A stretch of DNA of 19,651 nt from DASUHT01 sp038230835 (lineage in GTDB: Bacteria > Actinomycetota > Thermoleophilia > Gaiellales > JAICJC01). Under the pieces are notes generated by a model, which saw nothing but the letters and a program-made list of their open reading frames with translations, had not been told where the DNA came from and ran no database searches. The DNA lies in the NCBI GenBank assembly GCA_038230835.1, contig JBBRMM010000033.1, positions 1 to 19,651 of the forward strand, in the 5' to 3' direction. The position numbers and the translations under genes were made by a program. This document shows positions 7,343 through 14,267 of the stretch, one piece after another. Each line of letters starts with the position of its first letter. Position 1 is the first letter of the stretch.

Positions 7343-8138
7343 GCACGGCGAGGGCGTCATAGAGCGCTGCGTAGCCGGCGTCGTCGCCTTCGACCCAGCG
7401 TCCGACCCATTCCAGGCGCATCGCTTCTGAGACAGCTGGGTCGTCCGAGCGCATCGCCATGAGTCCGTTTCGGAAGCCTTTGGAGCGCTGAGCGTCGTGG
7501 TCGGGGAGTACGGTGAAGTTGCAGTGGTGGTACGGCGGGGATGTCCAGATTTTGCGCACTGGGGTGCCGTCGACGGTGTCGGTTTGGATGGTGCCGGCGC
7601 AGGTGGCGTCTGACAGGACTGCGGCGTCGATCTCGCCTTTGACTAGCCGTCGGAGTTGGGCGAGTTCGGCGCCGCCGGTGTCGCCGTGTTTTCCGAGGTC
7701 GAGTTCGAGCTTCTCGGCGTGGGCGTCGCGCTCGGGATCGAAGCCCTGTTCGCGCATGAAGTAGATGGGCAGGATGGTCGCTTGGGGCGAGTCGGATGAC
7801 GCGAAGCCGATCCGGGCGCCGGCCAAGTCTTGGAGCGTCGCGGCGTCGGAGTCGGCTCGCACGACGGCGTGTGTGCGCCAGTCGCGGTCGTTGTCGCGCA
7901 TGGCGAGCATGCCGCAGCCGCCGCCGGCGCGTCGTTGTGCTTCGACGTAGGCGAGGTTGGTGTTCCAGGCGACGTCGATTCGTTGGTCGAACAGGGCGTC
8001 GAGTTGATCGTCGTAGGTGTCGAACAGCACAGCGTCTACGGGAGCGCCGCGGGACGCGAACCAGCGCGCAAACGAGTCCCAGATCGTCTCCACTCGCGGG
8101 TGGTAGGCGACCGCTCCGACCGTGATTGTCGTTGTCAT
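7332..8138 (-). CDS. PhnD-like phosphate/phosphonate-type binding protein without signal peptide
   Basis: This encodes a 268-aa periplasmic-binding-protein fold of the PhnD/SsuA/transferrin group. Typical segments are YHPRVETIWDSFARWF near the N-terminus, RIDVAWNTNLAYV, LAGARIGFASSDSPQATILP, VKGEIDAAVLSDAT and PPYHHCNFTVLPD. Family members bind phosphonate, phosphite or related oxyanions for ABC uptake, or act as sensors. Two features are odd. The protein begins directly with the first beta strand (TTTITVGAVAYHP) and has no signal peptide or lipobox, and no transport ATPase or permease of that class is nearby. A cytoplasmic sensing or enzymatic role is therefore likely (inference). Its start is 84 bp from the divergent cytochrome operon, so shared control is possible. 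A TAGGGT box lies 6 nt before the ATG. Confidence 0.82.
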   Translation of the reverse strand: MTTTITVGAVAYHPRVETIWDSFARWFASRGAPVDAVLFDTYDDQLDALFDQRIDVAWNTNLAYVEAQRRAGGGCGMLAMRDNDRDWRTHAVVRADSDAATLQDLAGARIGFASSDSPQATILPIYFMREQGFDPERDAHAEKLELDLGKHGDTGGAELAQLRRLVKGEIDAAVLSDATCAGTIQTDTVDGTPVRKIWTSPPYHHCNFTVLPDHDAQRSKGFRNGLMAMRSDDPAVSEAMRLEWVGRWVEGDDAGYAALYDALAVPRA

Positions 8139-8144
8139 GGCTGC

Positions 8145-8150
8145 ACCCTA
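8145..8150 (-). promoter_or_regulatory. -10-like box of the PhnD-like gene
   Basis: TAGGGT on the minus strand, 6 nt before ATG 8138; no ribosome-binding site is seen. Fits the leaderless pattern found at other genes here. Confidence 0.25.
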
Positions 8151-8208
8151 CCCGGTGTTGGCCGCCGCGTCGATCGGAGTCCACACAGGCCAGCGTCGCG
8201 CGCGGTGG

Positions 8209-8214
8209 TAACGT
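8209..8214 (+). promoter_or_regulatory. -10-like box of the cytochrome operon
   Basis: TAACGT, 8 nt before ATG 8223. No clear -35. It is the only candidate promoter for the 8223-14141 gene run. Confidence 0.3.
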
Positions 8215-8222
8215 GGGCCAGG

Positions 8223-9269
8223 ATGTCTCCCAGAGCCTTAGTCGCGTTTTTGGTGCCGGCGCTCGTGATCCCGGTGGCCGCCTACCTCCTGATCCACGAC
8301 GTCGGCAACTCCCCGGCGCCGAGGGTCGCCTACGCGCAGGTGCAGGCGCTCTTCTTGCACGCCGGTTGTGAGGGTTGTCATCCGGGGGTGAACCCGTCGC
8401 TGAACCTTCTGCCCGGCGCATCCTACGGGTCGCTGGTGAACCAGGTGGCGCTCGAGGACCCGCATTACGCCTACGTGGTGGCCGGTGACCCGCAGAAGAG
8501 CTTCTTGTATCTGAAGCTCGCGGGCTTCGGCAATGCGGCGTCGATCGGTGGGCGGATGCCGTTTTTGAAGGCGCCGTTGTCGGAGGCAGACATCGCGCTT
8601 GTCGCCGCCTGGATCGACCAGGGCGCGCGCGGGCCGGGTGGCCAGCTGCCGCCGGCGTCGAACGCTGCGCTGCCGGGCGATCCGAACATTCCGCAACTGC
8701 CGCTGGCCATAACCCCCAACGGCACCGGCTTGATTTCGGGCACGGTGACCGACCAGGGTCACACGCCGATCGCGGGCGCGCTGGTGACGCTGCTGCTGCG
8801 TGGGCCGTCGCAGCCTGGCCGGGAGGAGCATTACAAGGTTGCTCGAACCGACGCGTCGGGCCACTATGTCCTGCACGATGTCCCGGCGGGCACCTTTGAA
8901 CTCAAGGCGTATTCCCCACACACGATCTACACCTCGCACTGGGCGGCGCTCGAACCCGGAGGGTTGGCCACGATCGACTTTGGCCTGGCGACGCGAGTGC
9001 TCGGCACGCCCACCGTCTCCAATCCAAAGGTTACGCTGCTGCCCGGAGGGGGAGAGCGGCTGTCGATGACCGTCACCGGACCCCACCTGGATCCGAACTA
9101 CACGCTGGTCGCCAATCCTCGCTCGGGCCGGGTGTTCGAGGTGCACGCGCCGGGGGCCCGGGCGGGTGTGTGGAGCCGGACGATCTCGACCCGGCTTCGC
9201 GGACCGTGGATTTTCTTCGCTGTCGACCGGCTGTGCGACTCGAGCGAATTCCTCACGGTCGCGGGGTAG
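8223..9269 (+). CDS. Membrane-anchored cytochrome c-like protein with carboxypeptidase-regulatory-like domain
   Basis: This encodes a 348-aa protein. Residues 5-24 form an uncleaved signal anchor (LVAFLVPALVIPVAAYLLI). A single haem-attachment motif C49-E-G-C52-H53 follows, and a GGRMPF segment supplies a candidate axial Met before the closing helix LSEADIALVAAWIDQGA, so residues about 35-140 form a small class I c-type domain. Residues about 175-265 resemble a carboxypeptidase regulatory/CnaB beta-sandwich (ISGTVTDQGHTPIAGALVTL, then TDASGHYVLHDVPAGTFELKAY). The C-terminal 80 residues are another beta-rich region. I expect it on the outer face of the membrane, transferring electrons. It is the first gene of the operon, and its stop is 14 nt before the next proposed start. 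ATG 8223 is chosen because the anchor starts here; the frame is open further upstream. Confidence 0.78.
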   Translation: MSPRALVAFLVPALVIPVAAYLLIHDVGNSPAPRVAYAQVQALFLHAGCEGCHPGVNPSLNLLPGASYGSLVNQVALEDPHYAYVVAGDPQKSFLYLKLAGFGNAASIGGRMPFLKAPLSEADIALVAAWIDQGARGPGGQLPPASNAALPGDPNIPQLPLAITPNGTGLISGTVTDQGHTPIAGALVTLLLRGPSQPGREEHYKVARTDASGHYVLHDVPAGTFELKAYSPHTIYTSHWAALEPGGLATIDFGLATRVLGTPTVSNPKVTLLPGGGERLSMTVTGPHLDPNYTLVANPRSGRVFEVHAPGARAGVWSRTISTRLRGPWIFFAVDRLCDSSEFLTVAG

Positions 9270-9283
9270 TCGGTGGCGGGCTG

Positions 9284-9622
9284 GTGGCTGTCGCGGCGGT
9301 CGTCATGCTGCTGCCTTCGCTGGGCGGATCGAGCAGCGGCGTCTCCTACGCGCGTAGCATCCAGCCGATCTTCGACCACAAATGCGCGACGTGCCACCCG
9401 GCCGCCTATCCTTATCTCGACCTGCGGCCGGGCCGGTCATACGCGCAACTGGTTGGCATCTCGCCGCCGAACGCGCCATCCTACGAACGCGTCGACCCCG
9501 GACATCCGGAGCTCAGCTACCTGTTGATCCACCCTCCCGACCCATCCCGAAGGACTCTTCTCACGCAGTCCGAGCGGCGCCTGATCGCCGAGTGGATCAT
9601 GCAAGGGGCGAAGAACAATTAG
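9284..9622 (+). CDS. Small membrane-anchored cytochrome c-like protein
   Basis: This encodes a 112-aa protein, from GTG 9284 (start uncertain; the frame is open upstream to 9170). Its layout matches the first part of the preceding gene: an N-terminal hydrophobic anchor (AVAAVVMLLPSLGG), then SYARSIQPIFDHKC with haem motif C34-A-T-C37-H38, then LRPGRSYAQLVG (compare LLPGASYGSLVN in the neighbour), then a closing helix ERRLIAEWIMQGA. The GGRMP segment that carries the axial Met in the neighbour is replaced by HPPDPSRRTLL, so the sixth haem ligand may be missing or different. It is probably a tandem duplicate that lost the beta-sandwich domain. It overlaps the next gene by one base (ATTAG). Confidence 0.7.
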   Translation: MAVAAVVMLLPSLGGSSSGVSYARSIQPIFDHKCATCHPAAYPYLDLRPGRSYAQLVGISPPNAPSYERVDPGHPELSYLLIHPPDPSRRTLLTQSERRLIAEWIMQGAKNN

Positions 9623-10142
9623 CCGTCTTTCGCTGCTTGACCGCGAGCAGGCGCCGATCCTTGCCCGCGACTGGTACCGACCCGACGGGTCGGCATCGGC
9701 ACTCACGCGTTCGCTCGCTCACGCGCCCGACATGCTGGAGACGCTGATGCCCTTTCTCGGCCAGATCATGGGCGAAAGCGCCGTTGACCTGGCGACCAAG
9801 GAGCTCGTCATCATGCGCGTCTCGCACCTCAACGGCTGCCGGTACTGCCTGGCGGCCCACCGTGGGCCCGCGCTCGAAGCGGGTGTCACCCAGGAGCAGC
9901 TGGAAACCGTCTGCGACGGGGCCGAAACCGACGGATTGACTGCGCGCGAGAGGGCGATCATGGCCTGGGTCGATCAGCAGACCACCGATGCCGACGGCGT
10001 GACCGACACGTTGGTCGCCGCGACGCTGGACCACGTACGCGAGGATCACCTTATCGAGCTGACGGTACTGGCCGGGACGATCACCATGCTCAACCAGTAC
10101 TGCACGGCGTTTCAGATTCCGCCCCCGGGACTCGATCCGTGA
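9618..10142 (+). CDS. AhpD-like / carboxymuconolactone decarboxylase-family protein with apparent ATT start
   Basis: This encodes a 174-aa protein. The CMD/AhpD fold is shown by LATKELVIMRVSHLNGC followed by RYCLAAHRG, with the redox pair C74-x-x-C77 and H81. LTARERAIMAWVDQ and DHLIELTVLAGTITMLNQYC follow. AhpD-like members act as thiol-dependent peroxidases or reductases. The N-terminus SRLSLLDREQAP is what peroxidase-related members normally have right after Met, yet that frame holds no ATG, GTG or TTG between the upstream gene and the next ATG at 9732. The best start is ATT 9618, with AAGGGG 9 nt upstream; it overlaps the preceding stop. Starting at 9732 would drop 38 conserved-looking residues. 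It overlaps the radical SAM gene by GTGA, which suggests a shared pathway. Confidence 0.8.
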   Translation: MSRLSLLDREQAPILARDWYRPDGSASALTRSLAHAPDMLETLMPFLGQIMGESAVDLATKELVIMRVSHLNGCRYCLAAHRGPALEAGVTQEQLETVCDGAETDGLTARERAIMAWVDQQTTDADGVTDTLVAATLDHVREDHLIELTVLAGTITMLNQYCTAFQIPPPGLDP

Positions 10143-10981
10143 ACGAGCTTCGCGAGCGGTTTGAGTCGGCCGTGGCCGAAGAGAAGGTCGGTGAGCGGCT
10201 GTGGCTGTACGCCACCTACCATTGCAATCTGACGTGCAGCTACTGCCTGACCGAGTCCTCGCCGAGGATCGCGAACCGCCGCACACTGAGCGCACGGGCG
10301 ATGGTGGCGGCAGCCGAGCAGGCGCGTGACGTGGGGTTTACGTGCGTCGGGATCACGGGGGGCGAGGCGTTCATGTTGCCGTGGTTTCCCGAGGTGCTGG
10401 TCGAGATCGCCGGGATCCTGCCGACGGTGGCGTTGACCAATGCGACGCTTTTCACCGACGGAGTCCTCCGACGACTCGAGCCGTTGGCCGGGCTGGACGC
10501 CGCGCTGCAGATCTCGCTCGACTCCGATCAGCCGACCCGAAACGACGAGTTTCGGGGGCCGAAGAACTTCGCGACAGTACTGGACGCCATCCCCAAGCTA
10601 CTCAAGCGCGGCATCAAGGTGCGGATCGCGACCACCGTCGAGGATCAGACCGACGACGAGTTGGCGCGGCTGTGTGACCTGCACCGCGGGCTGGGCATCT
10701 CCGACGACGACCACGTGGTGCGCTCCGTCGTTCGCCGTGGCCGAGCCGAGACCGCGGGTATGGGGGTCGAGCTTGGGCCGTCCGATGTTCTGCCGGAGCT
10801 GACACTGACCGCCGACGGCGCCTTCCTGCACCCGTTCGCGCCGACGGTGAGGCATGGGCGTACCGATCTCGATCTGCTGGTCAGCCGTCAGATCGCGCCC
10901 GTCGACGAGGCGCTCGGTCGTTTTCTTCGAGTGACTGCGGGTCTTCCGTCGGGTGCCGACGTCGTCCGCAACATCAGGTGA
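10139..10981 (+). CDS. Radical SAM enzyme
   Basis: This encodes a 280-aa protein starting at GTG 10139, which overlaps the CMD stop by four bases. The [4Fe-4S] cluster motif is C29-NLT-C33-SY-C36 (CxxxCxxC). The SAM-binding GGE follows in VGITGGEAF, near residues 74-76. LQISLDSDQPTRNDEFRG and a later VRIATTVED strand continue the partial TIM barrel. The family cleaves SAM to a 5'-deoxyadenosyl radical that activates an unreactive C-H bond. There is no C-terminal SPASM or Cys-rich auxiliary domain; no cysteine lies in the last 60 residues. It is not the ArsS type, which has a Cys-rich C-terminal domain. Its tight coupling to an AhpD-like protein and to glycosyltransferases suggests modification of a sugar, lipid or peptide intermediate; the substrate is unknown. 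Confidence 0.88.
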   Translation: MNELRERFESAVAEEKVGERLWLYATYHCNLTCSYCLTESSPRIANRRTLSARAMVAAAEQARDVGFTCVGITGGEAFMLPWFPEVLVEIAGILPTVALTNATLFTDGVLRRLEPLAGLDAALQISLDSDQPTRNDEFRGPKNFATVLDAIPKLLKRGIKVRIATTVEDQTDDELARLCDLHRGLGISDDDHVVRSVVRRGRAETAGMGVELGPSDVLPELTLTADGAFLHPFAPTVRHGRTDLDLLVSRQIAPVDEALGRFLRVTAGLPSGADVVRNIR

Positions 10982-11027
10982 GCGTGACGCCTTGGTCCTC
11001 CGGTCGGAGGGCGGATCGCTGTCGGAG

Positions 11028-11033
11028 AGGAGG
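11028..11033 (+). promoter_or_regulatory. Strong ribosome-binding site for the GT2 gene
   Basis: AGGAGG ends 5 nt before GTG 11039 and fixes that start. It is one of the few strong Shine-Dalgarno sequences in the operon, at the only sizeable internal gap (57 bp). Confidence 0.7.
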
Positions 11034-11038
11034 TTGAT

Positions 11039-11707
11039 GTGATCACGGTCGCGGTGATCCCCACGCTCGACGAGGAGCAGGCGATCGGACACGTCATCGA
11101 CTCGCTCCCGCGGCCGCTCGTCACAAGCGTGATCGTGGTGGATGGTGGATCGACCGACGACACGGTCGGGCTTGCGACGCGGGCCGGAGCGACCGTGATC
11201 GACGAGCGCCGGCCGGGATACGGTCGCGCGTGCCTGACCGGAGCAGAGGCCGCGGCCGGCGCGGATGTGATCCTCTTCTTGGATGGTGATGGAGCAGACG
11301 TCGGCGAGCAGGCGGGGCGGCTGGTGGTGCCGGTGCTCGAGGATCGCTATGACCTTGTTCTGGGCTCCCGCGTGCGCGGCCGCCGGGAGCCCGGTTCGAT
11401 CCGTCTCCACCAGCTGACCGGGAACCGCCTGGTGGCCGCGGTTCTGAATCGCCGCTTCGGGCTATCGTTGAGTGACATCGGGCCGTACCGTGCGATCCGC
11501 GCCGAGGTCCTGCGTGGACTCGATCTGAGCGAGATGACGTATGGCTGGCCGACGCAGATGATCCGAAACGCTGCCGCCCGCGGGCATCGGGTGGCGGAGG
11601 TCCCGGTTGACTACCGTCGTCGCATCGGCGGGAAGTCGAAGGTCTCGGGCAATCCCGGGGCGTCGGTCAGGGCAGGGTGGGACATGGTCAGGGTGGCGGC
11701 GCGGTGA
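11039..11707 (+). CDS. DPM1-like family 2 glycosyltransferase
   Basis: This encodes a 222-aa GT-A glycosyltransferase, a soluble catalytic domain without C-terminal membrane helices. The nucleotide-binding strand AVIPTLDEEQAIGHVIDSL comes first, then VDGGSTDDT, the metal-binding FLDGDGAD, the acceptor-loop segment LSDIGPYRAIR and YGWPTQMIRNAAARGHRVAEVPVDYRRR-type signatures. The ending GGKSKVSGNPGASVRAG is characteristic of this polyprenyl-phosphate-mannosyl/glucosyltransferase-like group. It probably moves a hexose from a nucleotide sugar to a lipid-phosphate or small acceptor on the cytoplasmic face. The start is GTG 11039 with AGGAGG at 11028. Its stop overlaps the next start by GTGA. It may supply the donor or acceptor for the membrane GT two genes downstream. 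Confidence 0.87.
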   Translation: MITVAVIPTLDEEQAIGHVIDSLPRPLVTSVIVVDGGSTDDTVGLATRAGATVIDERRPGYGRACLTGAEAAAGADVILFLDGDGADVGEQAGRLVVPVLEDRYDLVLGSRVRGRREPGSIRLHQLTGNRLVAAVLNRRFGLSLSDIGPYRAIRAEVLRGLDLSEMTYGWPTQMIRNAAARGHRVAEVPVDYRRRIGGKSKVSGNPGASVRAGWDMVRVAAR

Positions 11708-12849
11708 GCGGTCCGGTGCTCGTGATGGCAAAGGCACCGCGCGCCGGAAGCGTCAAGACGCGGCTCTGCCCACCGCTCGGTCTCGAGCTGGCGGCGCGGC
11801 TCTCGGCGGCATTCGTCACCGACGTGCTCGCCACCGCACGCAGCGTCGACTCGTCGGCCGGCCTGCTCGCACCGAGGGCAGACGTCGACGACCTGCGTCT
11901 GCTTCACCCAGGCGTTCTGGTGAACGCGCAGCGGGGCGCCGGTCTGGCGGCGGCACTCGAAGCCGGCGTCCGGGACGGAGCGTTGCTGGTGTCAGGCGAC
12001 GCTCCGACCTACCCAGCCGAGCTGATCCGGCGCGGGCGCGACTCGGACGCCGACCTCGTGCTGGGCCCGGCGCTGGACGGCGGCTACTGCCTGATCGGCA
12101 TGCGCCGCTTCCACCCGGCGCCGTTCCGCGGCATCCGCTGGTCAAGCGCGGATGTTCTCGACCAGACAGTCGCCGCCGCGCGCGCGGCTGGATTGAGCCT
12201 GGAGCTGCTCGACCCGCATCCGGACGTGGACACCGTCGCCGATCTGCTCTCGATCCGACTGCAGGACGCCCCTGCGACCTCCGCGCTGCTCGCGGACCCC
12301 GACGTAGCGCCGCTCATGCCACGCGCCGCGGCCGTGGTGGACGAGCAGCACCAGCAGCACGCCTCACCATGGCGGCGGTTCGTGGTCGACCAGCTCGCGG
12401 ACGGCAGTGAGTACGCGTATCTGGACGTGCCCCCGGCCGTGTGGGTGGTGCCGGTCGCCGACAACGGCGACACCGTCCTGGTGCGCCAATACCGCCACCC
12501 GGTACGTGCCCATCCCCTGGAGGCCCCAGCCGGCTCGATCGAGCCTGGCGAGAACCCCGCGGCGGCGGCCGGCCGCGAACTGCGAGAGGAGGTGGGAGGC
12601 GTGGCCCGCGAGCTTCGGCGGGTGGGCGGCTTCTTCTCCTCCTCGGCGCACATCTCGCTTCGCGGGCTGGTCTACCTCGCCATCGGCGTCGAGTTCGGCG
12701 TGCCGACGCTGGCCCAGCGTGAGGGCATCGAGTTGGTACGGATGCCGTTTGCGCGTGCGGTCGCGCTCGCGGAACAGGGCGAGCTCTGTGAGGCCCAATC
12801 GGCGCTTGCGCTGATCCAGGCGGCTCGCGCGCTCGGGCGTCCGCCGTGA
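11704..12849 (+). CDS. Fusion of DUF2064 (TIGR04282-like) transferase and Nudix hydrolase
   Basis: This encodes 381 aa from GTG 11704 (GTGA overlap with the previous stop). Residues 1 to about 205 are a DUF2064 GT-A-like nucleotidyl/glycosyl transferase: VLVMAKAPRAGSVKTRL, LVSGDAPTYPAELI, LGPALDGGYCLIGM and the ending HPDVDTVADL. This matches the TIGR04282 group, 'rSAM/selenodomain-associated transferase 1', also annotated in arsenosugar loci. Residues about 225-381 are a Nudix domain of the ADP-sugar pyrophosphatase type. Its Nudix box fits GX5EX7REUXEEXGU closely: GSIEPGE, seven residues, then RELREEVGG. The upstream strand VRQYRHPVRAHPLEAPAG is also typical. The fusion implies that one polypeptide makes or uses a nucleotide-linked sugar and hydrolyses a related diphosphate. 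I see no frameshift at the junction. It overlaps the next gene by GTGA. Confidence 0.88.
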   Translation: MSGPVLVMAKAPRAGSVKTRLCPPLGLELAARLSAAFVTDVLATARSVDSSAGLLAPRADVDDLRLLHPGVLVNAQRGAGLAAALEAGVRDGALLVSGDAPTYPAELIRRGRDSDADLVLGPALDGGYCLIGMRRFHPAPFRGIRWSSADVLDQTVAAARAAGLSLELLDPHPDVDTVADLLSIRLQDAPATSALLADPDVAPLMPRAAAVVDEQHQQHASPWRRFVVDQLADGSEYAYLDVPPAVWVVPVADNGDTVLVRQYRHPVRAHPLEAPAGSIEPGENPAAAAGRELREEVGGVARELRRVGGFFSSSAHISLRGLVYLAIGVEFGVPTLAQREGIELVRMPFARAVALAEQGELCEAQSALALIQAARALGRPP

Positions 12850-14141
12850 CCGCGGGGCGGCGGCTCGAGCCGCGCGCTCTGCTCGGGTGGATCGCCGCGG
12901 TGGTGCTGGTCGAGTTTGTGGTCGTGACCACGGCGCACGGGGTCACCACTCGCCACCTGGGCGGCGGACTGCCACCGTTCTTCATGTTCCACAAGCCGGT
13001 CGTCTCTGTCTGGGCCATCCCAGCGGTGGCGGTGCTGGTGGCCAGCGTTGTCCTGGTGCCGAGGCTGCTTGATCTCGGCGCGCGGCAGTTTGTGGCCACT
13101 GTGTACCTGCTTGCGGTCGTGGCCCGGCTGGCGGTCAACGCGATCCGCTTCGGGCCGGACGAGTGGGCGCGGCCGTTGACCCGCGAAGAGGGAGCGCAGG
13201 AGTACACCGCGGCGGTGGCCCGCTACGCGGCGCACCCACTGGCGTTCGTTGAGCGGTTCGCGGGGCTCGTCCCACACTTGCCGACGCATCCGGCGGGCCA
13301 CCCACCAGGGCCGACCCTGATTGCGATCGCGCTTGCCCGGATGGGGCTCGGCGGCGTGTGGCCGATCACGGTGCTGATCGTGGCCGTCGGCGCACTCACG
13401 GCGCCGCTTACCTACCACGTTGCGATCAGGCTCGGGCGTTCAGAGCCGGTGTCACGAGTCGCGGCGCTGGTGTGGACGTTCGCGCCGGCGTCAATGCTGG
13501 AAAGCGTGACATCCATGGATGCCGTGTTCTGCACCGCTGGAGTCGCAACCGTGCTCGCGCTGGTGGCCGGGAGGCGCTGGCTGGGCGGAGTCGCGGTCTG
13601 GTTGTGCTCATTCTTGTCATACGCGCTTCCTGCCGTGTCGGTGTGGGCGGTGATCGTCGTCTGGCGGCGAGCCGGCCTGCGGACGGCGGCGCGAATGGCG
13701 GCAGCCGGCGTTATTGCGGTCGGTGTCGGGTACGCAGTCCTTCGGGTTGCGTTTGGCTATGACGCGGTAGCCGCATTTGACGCCACCCGCCAACGCTACC
13801 TGCACGGGCCGAACACGCTCGCCGACCACCGGCCGATCGACTACTGGCAAGCCGGCGACGTCGCCGCCTTCCTCGGCGGCCTGGGACTACCGCTCGTCGT
13901 TGCATACGGACGAGCTCTGGCGCTTCGCTTCGCCGAGGCGTGGGCGCTCGCTCTGATCGTGCTGATGGGCGCCTTGAGCGGCTACACCAAGGGCGAGGTC
14001 GAACGGATCTGGCTGTTCATGGTGCCGCTTGCGGCGCTGGCGATCGCACCGGTGCTCACCCGCCGCCACCTGACTGCCACGATCGCCCTGCTGATGGTGC
14101 AGGCCTGCATCGTCGAGTATGCCTTCTCGACCGTCTGGTGA
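12846..14141 (+). CDS. Polytopic membrane protein, GT-C glycosyltransferase-like
   Basis: This encodes a 431-aa integral membrane protein with about ten predicted helices, beginning LLGWIAAVVLVEFVVVTTAHG. A non-membrane loop after the third helix (about residues 95-150) contains RFGPDEWARPLTREEGAQEY and then LPTHPAGHPPGPTLIAIAL. An H-x-PPG segment before a helix recurs in GT-C and PMT-like transferases, which use polyprenyl-phosphate sugars on the outer face. The later loop YLHGPNTLADHRPIDYW and the ending KGEVERIWLFMVPLAAL also fit this fold. Function is inferred from architecture and from the adjacent DPM1-like enzyme, which would provide a lipid-linked sugar. Start GTG 12846 overlaps the preceding stop. 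It is the last gene of the operon. Confidence 0.7.
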   Translation: MTAGRRLEPRALLGWIAAVVLVEFVVVTTAHGVTTRHLGGGLPPFFMFHKPVVSVWAIPAVAVLVASVVLVPRLLDLGARQFVATVYLLAVVARLAVNAIRFGPDEWARPLTREEGAQEYTAAVARYAAHPLAFVERFAGLVPHLPTHPAGHPPGPTLIAIALARMGLGGVWPITVLIVAVGALTAPLTYHVAIRLGRSEPVSRVAALVWTFAPASMLESVTSMDAVFCTAGVATVLALVAGRRWLGGVAVWLCSFLSYALPAVSVWAVIVVWRRAGLRTAARMAAAGVIAVGVGYAVLRVAFGYDAVAAFDATRQRYLHGPNTLADHRPIDYWQAGDVAAFLGGLGLPLVVAYGRALALRFAEAWALALIVLMGALSGYTKGEVERIWLFMVPLAALAIAPVLTRRHLTATIALLMVQACIVEYAFSTVW

Positions 14142-14170
14142 CGCACCACGATCGCTGCTGACCATGACGA

Positions 14171-14190
14171 CCCTCGCGCCGCCGCGCGGG
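14171..14190 (+). terminator. Weak GC hairpin after the main operon
   Basis: CCC-t-CGCG (14171-14178) can pair with CGCG-c-GGG (14183-14190) around CCGC with one mismatch, 30 nt after the GT-C stop. No U-tract. Confidence 0.25.
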
Positions 14191-14254
14191 GGGTTGCCAC
14201 CAAACCCGAACGAGGGACGGCAGTCGGCCCCTATTCGACCATCGGCAGCCGCCG

Positions 14255-14260
14255 TATCCT
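14255..14260 (+). promoter_or_regulatory. -10-like box of the ABC transporter operon
   Basis: TATCCT, 7 nt before ATG 14268; TTCGAC at 14234 is a weak -35 at a short spacing. The 126-bp gap after the previous gene supports a separate transcription unit. Confidence 0.4.
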
Positions 14261-14267
14261 GCAGGCG

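Noticed and set aside
7357..8421. 354-codon minus-strand frame overlapping the PhnD-like gene
   Set aside because: Runs of Arg and Pro; the alternative frame at 7332-8138 has full family motifs.
8238..9146. 302-codon minus-strand frame opposite the first cytochrome gene
   Set aside because: No recognisable motif; the plus strand has an anchor, CxxCH and a beta-sandwich domain.
10139..10981. ArsS (arsenosugar radical SAM enzyme)
   Set aside because: The cluster-motif context differs and the C-terminal Cys-rich domain is absent.
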